Origin: Fredinandcohnia onubensis | GTDB taxonomy: Bacteria > Bacillota > Bacilli > Bacillales > Bacillaceae_L | NCBI RefSeq assembly: GCF_002734285.1 | Contig: NZ_NSEA01000015.1 | Span: forward strand, 62,273 to 126,272 | Direction: 5' to 3' | Length of the DNA stretch: 64,000 nucleotides | Shown here: piece by piece, positions 9,858 to 19,285 of the stretch | Layout of the letters: the number at the start of each line of letters is the position of its first letter | How positions within the stretch are numbered: the stretch's first letter is position 1 | The notes under the pieces: model-generated | The model's input: only the letters and a program-made list of their open reading frames with translations | What the model was told of the DNA's origin: nothing | Databases searched by the model: none | Position numbers and translations under genes: made by a program

Positions 9858-9902
9858 GGACAGATAGGAAAGGTTGTACTAGATCCTCTTATCTGTCTTT
9901 TT
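9858..9902 (+). terminator. terminator of the ABC importer operon
   Basis: GACAGATAGGA and the downstream TCTTATCTGTC form an imperfect stem closed by TTTTTG. It lies about 107 bp after the second permease stop. Confidence 0.7.
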
Positions 9903-9942
9903 GTTATTGTGGGACTTTGCGTTTGGAGTTAATACTGTAGGA

Positions 9943-10590
9943 ATTAGGCGGATGAAGGAGTTTTTATGCTATTGAGCAATCTTAATTGGGCGTTCCTCAC
10001 CTCAATGAAGAACTCTTTCTAGGTAACTCCATGCGTTCGTTCTGGCCTTCATGGGCTCTATGAAGACCATTCTTATATCAATCTACTTGCGGTCTGTCCT
10101 TCATAACCTTGATGAAGGACTTTAGCTTAGACAACTTCAGTCGTTGGGGACTTCATGACCCTTATGAAGACGTTTTTTCTATCATTCTACTCACTTTCAG
10201 TCCTTCATAACCTTGATGAAGGACTTTGGCTTGGACAACTTCATTCGTTTGGGACTTCATGACCCTTATGAAGTCCTTTTTTCTATCAATCTACTCACTT
10301 TCGGTCCTTCATAACCTTGATGAAGGACTTTAGCTTAGACAACTTCATTCGTTGGGGACTTCATAGCCCTTATGAAGTCCTTTTTTCTAGCAATCTACTC
10401 ACGGTCGGTCCTTCATAACCTTGATGAAGGACTTTAGCTTAGACAATTTCATTCGTTAAGGACTTCATGACCCTTATGAAGACCTTTTTTCTATCATTCT
10501 ACTCACTTTCAGTCCTTCATAGATGCCATGAAAGGGATTCAGCAACAGGCGTACGCTGCTTTTCCCCTTCATCGGCACGATGAAGAGGAT
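9943..10590. repeat. 52-bp-periodic palindrome array
   Basis: Eleven copies of a 19-bp palindrome, CTTCAT-N7-ATGAAG (one with a changed last base), start at 10047, 10099, 10151, 10203, 10255, 10307, 10359, 10411, 10463, 10515 and 10567, exactly 52 bp apart. Two degenerate units precede them near 9952 and 10005. Two alternating unit types give a 104-bp higher-order repeat: A with loop AACCTTG, B with loop GACCCTT. B units on the plus strand end in GAAGTCCTTTTTT and look like terminators. The array fills the gap between the convergent importer operon and the YesL-like gene. No coding potential was seen. A DNA-binding array, stacked terminators or a structured-RNA repeat are all possible. Confidence 0.93.
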
Positions 10591-10636
10591 TCAGTAATCT
10601 TCAACTACTTTCTGACCTAAGATAAAACTTCTTCCA

Positions 10637-11260
10637 TCAACCTAACTGTTCCTTCTTCCGTTCCGTCTTTTGAAAAGTGCGGTAGCATGCAGCCATGATG
10701 ATTGCTGCGGATAGGCTCCCACCGAAGAAAAAGCCCAATCCAGGGATATATTTTACGACAAAGAACACCATTACCAAACTAATAACCATCACAACGTTTT
10801 CAAGTGGATTAATCAGCATTAATAAAAAGGAGTTTTTAATCATATGGACAATCTTAAGTTCATAGTGGACAAACACTGGGAAAATGTACAACAACGTCAT
10901 TAATGCGGCAAAAATAAACAAATAAATTGGGATTTGAATTACACGAACAAAACTTCCACCTAAATTCCTAATAAAAAACAGGTCAAGTACAATCAGGACA
11001 CCAACTACTACAATGATCAACCCTAGACCGTTACTTTTTATAAACTCAGCTTTATAGGTACTCCAAAAAGTACCAAAGACTGGAATATCAGTATCTCCCA
11101 ATAACCATTTGCGGACTACCGCAAACATGGCCACCGTTGCTGGAAAGAACCCCAAAACAACCAGACCCACTAACGAGAACCCAATCCAAAGTATATTTAG
11201 ATACGCGAATTTTGAAATCCACAATGTAGCCGCATAGGCTCGGTTTGCTGTTTTACTCAT
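10637..11260 (-). CDS. YesL-like DUF624 membrane protein
   Basis: About 207 residues with five or so hydrophobic segments (LNILWIGFSLVGLVVLGFFP, GLGLIIVVVGVLIVLDLFF, NVVMVISLVMVFFVVKYIPG). YAATLWISKFAYLNILWI is the DUF624/YesL N-terminal signature. In Bacillus, YesL accompanies YesM/YesN sugar systems, matching the context here; its function is unknown. The ATG at 11260 follows GGAGGG. It is transcribed towards the palindrome array. Confidence 0.82.
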   Translation of the reverse strand: MSKTANRAYAATLWISKFAYLNILWIGFSLVGLVVLGFFPATVAMFAVVRKWLLGDTDIPVFGTFWSTYKAEFIKSNGLGLIIVVVGVLIVLDLFFIRNLGGSFVRVIQIPIYLFIFAALMTLLYIFPVFVHYELKIVHMIKNSFLLMLINPLENVVMVISLVMVFFVVKYIPGLGFFFGGSLSAAIIMAACYRTFQKTERKKEQLG

Positions 11261-11446
11261 CAAATCCCTCCGACGTCGACAAAAACAAAATTATTTCAAT
11301 AAAATTTTATCACAATCTACTCTTAAAATCCTTTAATAGCTCGCTAACAGTAACAAACCGGTAGACTTGTTTTTTTCAATTCCTGAACAAGCATCCAAAC
11401 AGCTTCAACTGTTTGAAGTCGATCATCATATCGATCAACCTCTCTC

Positions 11447-11476
11447 TAAAAAAAGAACGAGACTAAGCTCGTCCTT
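11447..11476 (-). terminator. terminator after aldo/keto reductase gene
   Basis: On the minus strand, AAGGACGAG and CTCGTTCTT form a stem followed by a run of T. It directly follows the stop codon and closes the xylAB-galM-reductase unit. Confidence 0.8.
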
Positions 11477-12460
11477 TTAATATGCGCCTCTGATGAACTC
11501 TTTTACATTTTCGTTATAAAAACGCTGTATCTTTTCTATTTCTTCTTTTGTAAATGGCTTTTCTTCAAGAGCTGACAGGTTATTTTGAACTTGTTTTACA
11601 TTTTTAAAGCCAGGAATTATACATGTTATTTCTCTTTGGTCTAATATCCAACGTAGAGCTGCACTTGCCATCGAGTTACGTCCAGTTGCAATCCACTTTA
11701 ACTGGTCCGCGAGTTCAACACCCTTTTTAAAACCAAGACCTGCAAACGTTTCCCCAACATTAAATGCTTCCCCATTTTCATTAAAACGACGGTGATCATC
11801 CTCTTCAAAGACATGATCAGCGGTAAATTTACCAGTGAGCAGCCCGCTAGCAAGTGGCAATCTCACAAGTAGTCCGACTCCTTTTTTGTGGGCCTCAGGA
11901 ATTAACTCTTCCAAGGGCTTTTGGCGGAACATATTAAAAATAATTTGCAGGCTCTTCACATTTGGATTCTCCAAACAAATAAGCCCTTCCTCAACTGTTT
12001 CTACACTTACCCCATAGTGACGAATTTTCCCTTCACGTTGCAAGCGATCGAGTACTTCAAAAACACTTCCATCTCGTAAAATCTCTGTAGCAGGGCAATG
12101 AATTTGATATAAATCAATTGCCTCTCGATTTAAACGTCGAAGGCTGTCTTCACAATATTTACTTACTTGTTCATAGCTGTAATTTTGGGGATCAAAGATG
12201 TCACCTTGACGGCAGAACTTAGTGGCAATATGAATCTTATCTTCCTTGCCTTTCGTTGCCTTGGCCAACAACTCTTCACTATGTCCGTCACCATACACAT
12301 CGGCTGTATCAAAAAAGTTTACACCTTGATCCATCGCAAATTCCAAGGACTTAAGTGCCTCCGTATCACTCGTTTTCCCCCAAGCACCGCCGATCGCCCA
12401 AGTACCAAAGCTCACTTCACTAATTTTTATTCCAGTGTTACCTAATTCACGGTAATTCAT
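11477..12460 (-). CDS. aldo/keto reductase
   Basis: NAD(P)H-dependent oxidoreductase with a TIM-barrel fold, about 327 residues. FGTWAIGGAWG, then FFDTADVYGDGHSEELLAKA (catalytic Asp and Tyr), the Lys in IATKFCRQ and the His in YQIHCP form the AKR tetrad. C-terminal IPGFKNVKQVQNNLSA binds the cofactor phosphate. The ATG at 12460 follows AAAGGGGACG; an upstream GTG at 12478 lies within that site. It is last in the xylose gene line, so it may reduce a pentose or related aldehyde, but the substrate is not evident. Confidence 0.9.
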   Translation of the reverse strand: MNYRELGNTGIKISEVSFGTWAIGGAWGKTSDTEALKSLEFAMDQGVNFFDTADVYGDGHSEELLAKATKGKEDKIHIATKFCRQGDIFDPQNYSYEQVSKYCEDSLRRLNREAIDLYQIHCPATEILRDGSVFEVLDRLQREGKIRHYGVSVETVEEGLICLENPNVKSLQIIFNMFRQKPLEELIPEAHKKGVGLLVRLPLASGLLTGKFTADHVFEEDDHRRFNENGEAFNVGETFAGLGFKKGVELADQLKWIATGRNSMASAALRWILDQREITCIIPGFKNVKQVQNNLSALEEKPFTKEEIEKIQRFYNENVKEFIRGAY

Positions 12461-12551
12461 TTTTACGTCCCCTTTCACTACTGCTTATCCTTTAATATCT
12501 TCTTATTGACCATTATTTGGTGGATGAAACATGTCCTATTCGTATCAGAGC

Positions 12552-13607
12552 TCACTTTTTAATACTCTCTTCTCCCGCTACTCCGAATTTATATTTAGTG
12601 ACCGAAGAATAATCCTGGCCTTTTTCGAGAGTAATTGATGGAAAATGAGAATGATGGATGGCATCAGGAAATGCCTGTGTCTCTAAGCATATCCCTAAGT
12701 ATTGTCTGGAAGGAACACCTCGAAAGTTCCCTTCAGATTGCAGGGAATTTCCTGAGTAAACCACAACAGCAGGTTCATCTGTTTCTATCGTTAATATTCG
12801 GCCATTTTCTGGATCCTTTAATAGAACTTCGTTTTCATGGTTTTTATCGAGAATGAACGGATGGTCATAGCCATTGCCTACAAGAACATTTTGCGGATGC
12901 TGAGAATTTGTCCCCGATTTAATTACTTTTTCATTTCTAAAATCAAATGGTGTATTATCGACATTTAAATAGTGACCTGTTGGGATAAATTCTTGATCGA
13001 GTTCAAGAAATTGATTGCTTTTTATAGTTAAGGTATGGTCTAACACATCCCTTTTCAAATCTCCGCTTAGGTTAAAATAAGAATGGTTGGTAAGAGTTAG
13101 TAGCGTTTTTTGATCTGATTGAGCACCATAATGAATCGTCAGCTCATTTTCGTTGTTTAGCGTATAAATCACTTCGACGGTTAAAATTCCCGGATACCCT
13201 TCTTCACCATCGGGGCTTACATACGAAAAACGAACTCCGTCTTCAAGAATTTCCGCATCCCATACAACCTTGTTAAACCCGTTTATGCCTCCATGAAGAT
13301 GATTGGAATTGTCATTTTTCGCTAGATTGTATGTATTTCCTTCAAGTTCGAAAGAGCTTTTCTTTATTCGACCTGCCACACGTCCACAAATAGCACCCAA
13401 AAATGAGGAATCCTGCATATAATCGTTGAGTGTGTCATGGCCAAGAACAATATTTTCAAGAACTCCATTTTTGTCCGGAACGTTGATTTTCGTGATTATA
13501 CCGCCATAATTTATGACCGAAACTTCTATGCCGTGATCATTCAGCAGTGTAAATGAAAAGATAGGTTGGTTATCAATTTGACCAAAACTTTCTTTTTTAA
13601 CTTTCAT
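12552..13607 (-). CDS. galM: aldose 1-epimerase (mutarotase)
   Basis: Interconverts alpha and beta anomers of aldoses. About 351 residues, the usual family length. GRVAGRI near the N-terminus, the catalytic His in NHSYFNLSGD and the catalytic Glu in LCLETQAFPDAIHH are all present. The ATG at 13607 follows AGGAAGGAAG. It lies downstream of xylB on the same strand with a GGGAC repeat in the gap, and probably feeds xylose anomers to XylA. Confidence 0.92.
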   Translation of the reverse strand: MKVKKESFGQIDNQPIFSFTLLNDHGIEVSVINYGGIITKINVPDKNGVLENIVLGHDTLNDYMQDSSFLGAICGRVAGRIKKSSFELEGNTYNLAKNDNSNHLHGGINGFNKVVWDAEILEDGVRFSYVSPDGEEGYPGILTVEVIYTLNNENELTIHYGAQSDQKTLLTLTNHSYFNLSGDLKRDVLDHTLTIKSNQFLELDQEFIPTGHYLNVDNTPFDFRNEKVIKSGTNSQHPQNVLVGNGYDHPFILDKNHENEVLLKDPENGRILTIETDEPAVVVYSGNSLQSEGNFRGVPSRQYLGICLETQAFPDAIHHSHFPSITLEKGQDYSSVTKYKFGVAGEESIKK

Positions 13608-13711
13608 TTTCAACTTCCTTCCTACTACTAGACAAGTTGTGGTTGATCCTGCCGTTTCCAGTTTTTATATGGGTAGTCAATACACTTCATTAAGTTTCAT
13701 TTAATTGGGAA

Positions 13712-13741
13712 GTGGGACAAGGGACCTGTCCCCCTGTCCCA
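13712..13741. repeat. GGGAC repeat copy touching xylB stop
   Basis: Copy of the interspersed family, with the core GACAAGGGACCTGTCCCC. Its end lies next to the xylB stop codon (13742-13744). Confidence 0.8.
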
Positions 13742-15241
13742 TTATTTTCTAAAGTCTTTTAGTTGTTCGTTGAGTGCTTTTGTTTGGGTATAAACTTGTT
13801 GATAGATGGCAAATAATTTTTTATACGCTTCCACATTTTCTGGAATTGGTTCATACGTTTTTGAAGTTTGCAGGAATGAATCTGCACATTCTTTTAATGA
13901 TTCAAACCATCCACTGCCATATGCAGCAAGCATGGCTGCTCCCATTCCAGGACCTTGTTCAGATGTTAATTTCTCTATTTTTGCGTTAAAAATATCCGCC
14001 TGCATTTGTAGCCAAGTTTCGTTTTTCGCACCGCCACCAATTGAAATAATTGAATCTATCGTTTTGCCGCTATTTCTGAAAATCTCAATCGACTCGTTTA
14101 AAGAAAATGTAATTCCTTCAAGGACTGCACGAGCAAAATGCTTTCGTTCATGGGCTGTATCAACTCCAATGAAACTACCGCGGATATTCGAATCAGCATG
14201 TGGTGTTCTTTCGCCCACAATATACGGCGTAAATAATAGACCGTTGCTGCCTGCAGGCACTTCATCGACACCCTCTAAAAACTGATCAAAAGCCTCTTCT
14301 TTTGCAAACGTATCCTTGAACCAACTTAGACTGTAACCTGCCGCAAGAGTGACACCCATCGTATAATACGTGTTTTCTTCACCATGGTTAAAATAGTGAA
14401 CCTTACCTTCAAAATCAAGGTCATTTCGTTCTTCATAAGACAACACCACACCTGAGGTTCCGATACTACAGAGGGTTTTGCCTTCCGATAAAATACCTGA
14501 ACCTATCGCACCACAAGCATTATCCGCACCGCCAGCAAATACCTTAGTTGCCTTAGATAGTCCAGTTACCTCAGCAAATTCAGGGATTACCGTACCAACA
14601 AAGTCGTGTGACTCCACTAATGGTGGACAAAATTCCGGCACAAGTCCAAATGCTTCTACTACTTCCTGACTCCATTCACGTTTTGCCACATCTAACATCA
14701 ATGTCCCTGCCGCATCTGAGTACTCCATGTGAATGGCACCTGTAATACGATAACGTAAATAATCCTTTGGAAGCATGAACAGATTAGAGCGTTCGAATAT
14801 TTGCGGCTCATTTTCTTTTACCCAAAGAATTTTCGGCAATGTAAAACCTTCTAATGCGGGGTTCTTTGTTACTTCCAATAGTTTTTCCTTACCAAAAGTC
14901 TCATAGATTTTTTCACATTGCTTTGTCGTTCTTGTATCATTCCATAAAATGGCGTTTCTCAACACCTGATTTTCTTTATCTAGTAAAACGAGTCCATGCA
15001 TTTGTCCAGAGAAACTAATCCCTTCAATATCATTTACATCTCCATCGAATTGAGCAACAAGTTCTTTTAAACCTGCAGTTGTCTTTTCAACCCATTCTTC
15101 CGGATTTTGTTCACTATAACCTGATTTTTCAATAATAAGAGGATATGACTTCGATACCTCACCAGCTACTTCTCCGATTTGATTTACTAGTAAAATTTTT
15201 ACAGCGCTTGTTCCGAGGTCCACACCGATTACATATTTCAT
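13742..15241 (-). CDS. xylB: xylulokinase
   Basis: Phosphorylates D-xylulose to xylulose 5-phosphate, the entry to the pentose phosphate pathway. About 499 residues, FGGY family. MKYVIGVDLGTSAVKILLV is the first phosphate loop, ISFSGQMHGLVLLD and the catalytic Asp in YSDAAGTLMLDV follow, and SIGGGAKNETWLQMQADIF is the C-terminal adenosine motif. The ATG at 15241 follows AAAGGATG; upstream in-frame codons are not homologous. It follows xylA with a 69-bp gap holding a stem-loop. Confidence 0.95.
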   Translation of the reverse strand: MKYVIGVDLGTSAVKILLVNQIGEVAGEVSKSYPLIIEKSGYSEQNPEEWVEKTTAGLKELVAQFDGDVNDIEGISFSGQMHGLVLLDKENQVLRNAILWNDTRTTKQCEKIYETFGKEKLLEVTKNPALEGFTLPKILWVKENEPQIFERSNLFMLPKDYLRYRITGAIHMEYSDAAGTLMLDVAKREWSQEVVEAFGLVPEFCPPLVESHDFVGTVIPEFAEVTGLSKATKVFAGGADNACGAIGSGILSEGKTLCSIGTSGVVLSYEERNDLDFEGKVHYFNHGEENTYYTMGVTLAAGYSLSWFKDTFAKEEAFDQFLEGVDEVPAGSNGLLFTPYIVGERTPHADSNIRGSFIGVDTAHERKHFARAVLEGITFSLNESIEIFRNSGKTIDSIISIGGGAKNETWLQMQADIFNAKIEKLTSEQGPGMGAAMLAAYGSGWFESLKECADSFLQTSKTYEPIPENVEAYKKLFAIYQQVYTQTKALNEQLKDFRK

Positions 15242-15263
15242 CCGTATCATCCTTTTCTGCAAA

Positions 15264-15295
15264 AATGTGCTGGAGTAGCATACATCCAGCACATT
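15264..15295 (-). other. stem-loop between xylA and xylB
   Basis: AATGTGCTGGA and TCCAGCACATT form a perfect 11-bp stem with no U-tract. It is probably an mRNA processing or stability element that sets XylA above XylB. Confidence 0.6.
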
Positions 15296-15310
15296 CTTGG
15301 TTTCTATTCA

Positions 15311-16633
15311 TTAAGCATTTAAAGTTTCTAGTAGATATTGGTTGATTAACGCTTTTAAGCGTTCTGTTCTACCTGATGTATTTTTAATTTCAGTTAATCC
15401 AAGTGCATATGCTTCTAGCTCACGGAAGTTAGTTTTTCCTTCTACGATATCTAAGCCAATGCCTTTCGTATAACTGCTATAGCGCTCTTCTACAAAGTTA
15501 TCAAGCACTTTATCTTCGATTAGTTTGTTAGCCACTTTTAAGCCCACTGCAAATGCGTCCATACCTGCAATATGTGCGTGGAAAAGATCATCTGTATCAA
15601 ATGAACCTCTTCTTACTTTTGCATCAAAGTTTAGTCCACCTTTGCCAAGTCCGCCATTTTTCAAGATTTCATACATGGCTAATGTGTTTGTATAGAGGTC
15701 TGTTGGGAATTCATCTGTATCCCAGCCAAGCAATGTATCCCCTTGGTTTGCATCAACTGAACCAAGCATACCATTAATACGTGCTGTTCTTAACTCATGC
15801 TCAAAAGTATGACCAGCAAGTGTTGCATGGTTTGCTTCAATATTAAACTTGAAGTAATCTGTTAGGTCATATTTTTGTAAGAATGCTAGACCTGTAGCTA
15901 CGTCAAAATCATATTGGTGCTTAGTAGGCTCTTTTGGTTTTGGCTCAATTAAGAATGGAACATTTAATCCGATTTCCTTCGAATAGTCAACAGCCATGTG
16001 GAAAAAACGAGCTAAGTTGTCCATCTCAAGCTTCATATCTGTGTTTAAAAGTGTTTCGTAACCTTCACGGCCACCCCAGAAAACATAGTTTTCTGCACCA
16101 AGTTCTTTAGCAACTTCTAGGCCCTTTTTCACTTTCGCAGCAGAGTAAGCAAATACATCTGCATTTGGAGAAGTCGCAGCACCATGTGTATAGCGTGGAT
16201 TTGTAAACATATTAGCTGTGTTCCAAAGTAATTTTACTTTGCTAGTCTTCATGTAATCTTTAATCATTGCAACAATGACATCAAGATTTTCATTTGTTTC
16301 CTTTAATGTACTTCCTTCTGGAGAAACATCAACATCATGGAACGCAAAGAAAGGAACATCTAATTTTTCAAAAAGCTCAAATGATGCTTCAACACGAGCT
16401 TTTGCTAAGTCTAAACCTTTAAGGTGATCCCAAGGGCGTACTGCAGTCCCTACACCAAATGGGTCTGTTCCATCAGCGGTAAATGTATGCCAGTAAGCAA
16501 CAGAATAACGAAGGATTTCCTCCATTGTCTTGCCATTAATTTTTTCTTCTGGGTTGTAATATTTAAATGAAAAAGGATTCGTTGATTTAGCGCCTTCATA
16601 TTTAATTTTGTTAACTGAATCGAAATAAGCCAT
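15311..16633 (-). CDS. xylA: xylose isomerase
   Basis: Converts D-xylose to D-xylulose. 440 residues, the class II length typical of Bacillus. [15 protein letters not shown] at the N-terminus, the catalytic His in [25 protein letters not shown], the metal-binding [18 protein letters not shown] and [19 protein letters not shown] are all seen. It is first in xylA-xylB-galM-reductase, under the promoter and XylR operator upstream, and divergent from xylR. Confidence 0.97.
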   Translation of the reverse strand: MAYFDSVNKIKYEGAKSTNPFSFKYYNPEEKINGKTMEEILRYSVAYWHTFTADGTDPFGVGTAVRPWDHLKGLDLAKARVEASFELFEKLDVPFFAFHDVDVSPEGSTLKETNENLDVIVAMIKDYMKTSKVKLLWNTANMFTNPRYTHGAATSPNADVFAYSAAKVKKGLEVAKELGAENYVFWGGREGYETLLNTDMKLEMDNLARFFHMAVDYSKEIGLNVPFLIEPKPKEPTKHQYDFDVATGLAFLQKYDLTDYFKFNIEANHATLAGHTFEHELRTARINGMLGSVDANQGDTLLGWDTDEFPTDLYTNTLAMYEILKNGGLGKGGLNFDAKVRRGSFDTDDLFHAHIAGMDAFAVGLKVANKLIEDKVLDNFVEERYSSYTKGIGLDIVEGKTNFRELEAYALGLTEIKNTSGRTERLKALINQYLLETLNA

Positions 16634-16723
16634 CGGGTTATTCCTCCTAGTATTTTTAATATTTCAATAGTTTTTTAAATGCAATCAAAAGCTCGTCATC
16701 TTTAAGCAAGCTTTTATAATCAG

Positions 16724-16752
16724 ATTATAACACCGCTTACAAAGTTTGTCTA
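16724..16752 (-). promoter_or_regulatory. xylA promoter
   Basis: On the minus strand, -35 TAGACA (16747-16752), a 17-bp spacer and -10 TATAAT (16724-16729). It is placed correctly for xylA and overlaps both the XylR operator and the cre-like site. Confidence 0.8.
16728..16742 (-). promoter_or_regulatory. probable CcpA cre site
   Basis: TTGTAAGCGGTGTTA on the minus strand matches the cre consensus except at one position near the right end. It lies between the -35 and -10 of xylA, a position expected to give glucose repression. Confidence 0.55.
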
Positions 16753-16763
16753 CACGATAAACT
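16743..16763. promoter_or_regulatory. XylR operator
   Basis: An imperfect 21-bp palindrome, AGTTTGT-N7-ATAAACT, followed by AAGT, resembling the Bacillus xyl operator. It covers the xylA -35, so XylR bound without xylose should block polymerase. Confidence 0.75.
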
Positions 16764-16911
16764 AAGTATCTCAAAAATTATTTTATTTTTAGTTTAAATG
16801 AGCATAACTTAGTCTTAATTCCCTTATTTAATCTAAGTTTCACATTCGTATACTCACCATACTAAGTTTTATGATAAAATAAATACAATACCAAATAAGG
16901 AGTTATAATCA

Positions 16912-18057
16912 GTGAGAACGATGACATGGAATCAACAGGTTGTTAAAAAAAATAATAAAGCACTCGTCTTACAATTAATTATGGAAAATGAGCCAATTTC
17001 ACGTGCGGACATTGCTCAGATTTCAGGCTTAAATAAAACAACAGTTTCAACTTTGGTTACGGAACTATTAGAGGAAGATTTACTTTTTGAATCAGGACCA
17101 GGTGTCTCTAGTGGAGGACGCCGTCCCGTTATCCTTCATTTCAATAAGGATGCCGGTTATGCAATTGGGATCGATATTGGTGTGAACTATGTGCTATCTG
17201 TTCTTACCGATTTAAAAGGGACTATTTTAATTGAAAAAAGCCAAACTCTGAACCGTACTACTTATGCGTCAGTCATGGATATTTTACAAAAGATGATTCA
17301 GTCGTTAATGGATGAAATGCCAAAGAGCAGGTACGGAATTGTTGGCATCGGAGTTGGTGTACCGGGAATTGTTAATAATGAGGGGTCCGTCCTGCTAGCA
17401 CCGAATCTTGGATGGAGTAATATCCAATTAAAAGAGGAGCTTGAAAAACTCTACAGTGTTCCCGTTATTATTGAGAACGAAGCAAACGCCGGGGCTGTCG
17501 GTGAACAGAATTTTGGTTTAGGACAAAACCACGAAAACATTCTTTATATCAGCGCTGGTATAGGAGTTGGTGTCGGAATCATTGTTAACAGGGAGCTTTA
17601 TAAAGGAATAAATGGATTCTCCGGTGAAATGGGACATATGATTATTGACATGAACGGCAAGCGTTGTAACTGTGGCAGCCGCGGATGCTGGGAAGCTTAT
17701 GCATCAGAGCAAGCATTACTGGAAATGTCTGACCCTAGTATTGAATCACTGGAAGCGCTGCTTGAGTTAGCGAAGAATGGTGACGAAAAAGCGAAGCATC
17801 TCTTTGAAGAGATTGGAAACTATCTTGGACTTGGAATTAATAATATCATTAATACGTTTAACCCAGAACAAGTCATCATTGGAAATCGACTTGCATTAGC
17901 GAAAGAATGGCTCGAAGCACCAATCCGGAATACGATTGAAAAACACACACTCGCATTCCACCAAAACGACTTGCAACTCAACTTTTCAAAACTTGGAAAA
18001 TACTCAACCTCATTAGGTGTATCGGCCTTCGCTGTAGACAACTTTATTAAAAGTTAA
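16912..18057 (+). CDS. xylR: xylose operon repressor, ROK family
   Basis: 381-residue ROK repressor. The N-terminal winged HTH (about 10-75: SRADIAQISGLNKTTVSTLV) is followed by the ROK sugar-binding domain with AIGIDIGVNYVLSVL, VPGIVNNEG, GFSGEMGHM and the zinc-type CNCGSRGCWEAYAS. The GTG start at 16912 follows AAGGAG with a 9-bp gap. It is divergent from xylA across the operator region, the classical Bacillus arrangement. Confidence 0.95.
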   Translation: MRTMTWNQQVVKKNNKALVLQLIMENEPISRADIAQISGLNKTTVSTLVTELLEEDLLFESGPGVSSGGRRPVILHFNKDAGYAIGIDIGVNYVLSVLTDLKGTILIEKSQTLNRTTYASVMDILQKMIQSLMDEMPKSRYGIVGIGVGVPGIVNNEGSVLLAPNLGWSNIQLKEELEKLYSVPVIIENEANAGAVGEQNFGLGQNHENILYISAGIGVGVGIIVNRELYKGINGFSGEMGHMIIDMNGKRCNCGSRGCWEAYASEQALLEMSDPSIESLEALLELAKNGDEKAKHLFEEIGNYLGLGINNIINTFNPEQVIIGNRLALAKEWLEAPIRNTIEKHTLAFHQNDLQLNFSKLGKYSTSLGVSAFAVDNFIKS

Positions 18058-18078
18058 GGAAACTGTCCCACATCTGTC

Positions 18079-18107
18079 CCCTGCTTTTAGTAGCAGGGCT
18101 TTTTTTA
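18079..18107 (+). terminator. xylR terminator
   Basis: CCCTGCT and AGCAGGG stem, then CTTTTTTT. It follows the xylR stop after a degenerate GGGAC element. Confidence 0.85.
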
Positions 18108-18140
18108 TAAAAAAATTCGACAGGCTCACCTGTCGAATCT
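18108..18140 (-). terminator. terminator of GH43 gene
   Basis: ATTCGACAGG and CCTGTCGAAT (18115-18138) form a perfect 10-bp stem, followed on the minus strand by a T run. It lies just after the GH43 stop codon. Confidence 0.85.
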
Positions 18141-18145
18141 CTACA

Positions 18146-19135
18146 TTATTTATCACCGTATGGATCAATCGTTTGGATTGTTCCATCTTCATTGTATTTA
18201 AGTTCAGTAAATTTAACGCTACGCTTATGGTTAATCCCATTTGATAAAGAGCAATCATGGTAGAAAAGATACCACTTGTTTTTAAATTCAACGATTGAAT
18301 GATGGGTTGTCCAACCAATGACTGGATTAAGTATTGTCCCTTTGAACACAAATGGTCCTTGTGGATTGTCACTGACAGCGTATACAATTTTATGTGTTGT
18401 TCCCGTTGAATAGGATAGATAATAAAGTCCATTGTATTTATGAACCCATGGTCCTTCAAAATATCGACGGTCTTCATCACCTGCTAATATTGGGTTTCCA
18501 TCTTCATCAACAATTGAAATTTCCTTTGGCTCACTTTTAAAAGTAAGCATATCATCATTTAATTCAGCGAAAATTGGTCCTAATGCAGGTTCTGTAGGAG
18601 CTGGTCCTTCTGTAACCTCAGCTTTAAATGAACCCGTTTGCCACTTTTCAAGCTGACCACCCCAAAGTCCTCCGAAATACATATAAGCGCTATCATTTTC
18701 ATCTACAAAAACAGCCGGGTCGATACTAAAGCTTCCTGGTATATAATTTTCCTCTGGTGTAAAAGGTCCAGCTGGGCTATTCGCTGTCGCAACCCCAATT
18801 CTGAAAATATCTTCCTTGTCGCGTGCAGGAAAATAAAAATAGTACTTGCCATTTTTGTAAGCTGCATCTGGTGCCCACATTTGCCTACTTGCCCATGGTA
18901 CATCCTTTACATGAAGCACTTCCCCATGGTCTACAATAGGTCCTTCGATATCCTCCATGGATAAAATGTGGTAATCTTCCATCTTATATTGGTCCCCATT
19001 ATCATTTGACGGTTCATCGTGTTCAAGGTCATGTGACGGATAAATATAAAGTTTCCCTTCAAAAACGTGTGCAGAAGGATCTGCTGTAAAAATATGTGTA
19101 ACAATTGGTTCATTAGGTTTCGTGTTTTTCACCAT
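18146..19135 (-). CDS. glycoside hydrolase family 43 (xylosidase/arabinofuranosidase type)
   Basis: 329-residue cytoplasmic glycosidase with no signal peptide. The five-bladed propeller residues are visible: the catalytic base Asp in FTADPSAHVFEGKLY, the pKa-modulating Asp in SIDPAVFVDEND and the catalytic acid Glu in YFEGPWVHKYNGLYYLSYS. It probably releases xylose or arabinose from imported oligosaccharides. A weak XylR-like half-site (TTAGTT) lies upstream. It converges on xylR from the right. The exact bond specificity cannot be read from sequence. Confidence 0.88.
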   Translation of the reverse strand: MVKNTKPNEPIVTHIFTADPSAHVFEGKLYIYPSHDLEHDEPSNDNGDQYKMEDYHILSMEDIEGPIVDHGEVLHVKDVPWASRQMWAPDAAYKNGKYYFYFPARDKEDIFRIGVATANSPAGPFTPEENYIPGSFSIDPAVFVDENDSAYMYFGGLWGGQLEKWQTGSFKAEVTEGPAPTEPALGPIFAELNDDMLTFKSEPKEISIVDEDGNPILAGDEDRRYFEGPWVHKYNGLYYLSYSTGTTHKIVYAVSDNPQGPFVFKGTILNPVIGWTTHHSIVEFKNKWYLFYHDCSLSNGINHKRSVKFTELKYNEDGTIQTIDPYGDK

Positions 19136-19235
19136 AACAGCCTCCAGTAACTTTATGATACCTACACATTCATTAAATCATATTCGATATACTTTGTATA
19201 GTGAAACAACTAACTTTTTAATTGCTTTTTTAAAA

Positions 19236-19285
19236 TAAAAAGTGCCAACCCCGATTCTTTAACACGTCAGGGCTGGCACCTCATT
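19236..19285 (-). terminator. terminator of the P-II-like/DUF1538 operon
   Basis: GTGCCA-CCC (19242-19251) pairs with GGG-TGGCAC (19270-19279), followed on the minus strand by CTTTTTATTTT. Confidence 0.8.

Noticed and set aside
10047-10585. CRISPR array
   Set aside because: The period is regular, but the intervening DNA is itself repeated, the units alternate in two types and no cas genes are present.
11340-11445. 31-codon minus-strand frame ending in VQELKKTSLPVCYC
   Set aside because: It looks mildly coding but is too short to support as a gene, with no start signal.
13806-14285. Plus-strand open frame of 159 codons inside xylB
   Set aside because: Antisense shadow of xylulokinase with no start signal or domain.
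18013-18480. 155-codon minus-strand frame overlapping xylR end and the GH43 gene
   Set aside because: Out-of-frame shadow of the GH43 gene that also crosses two terminators.
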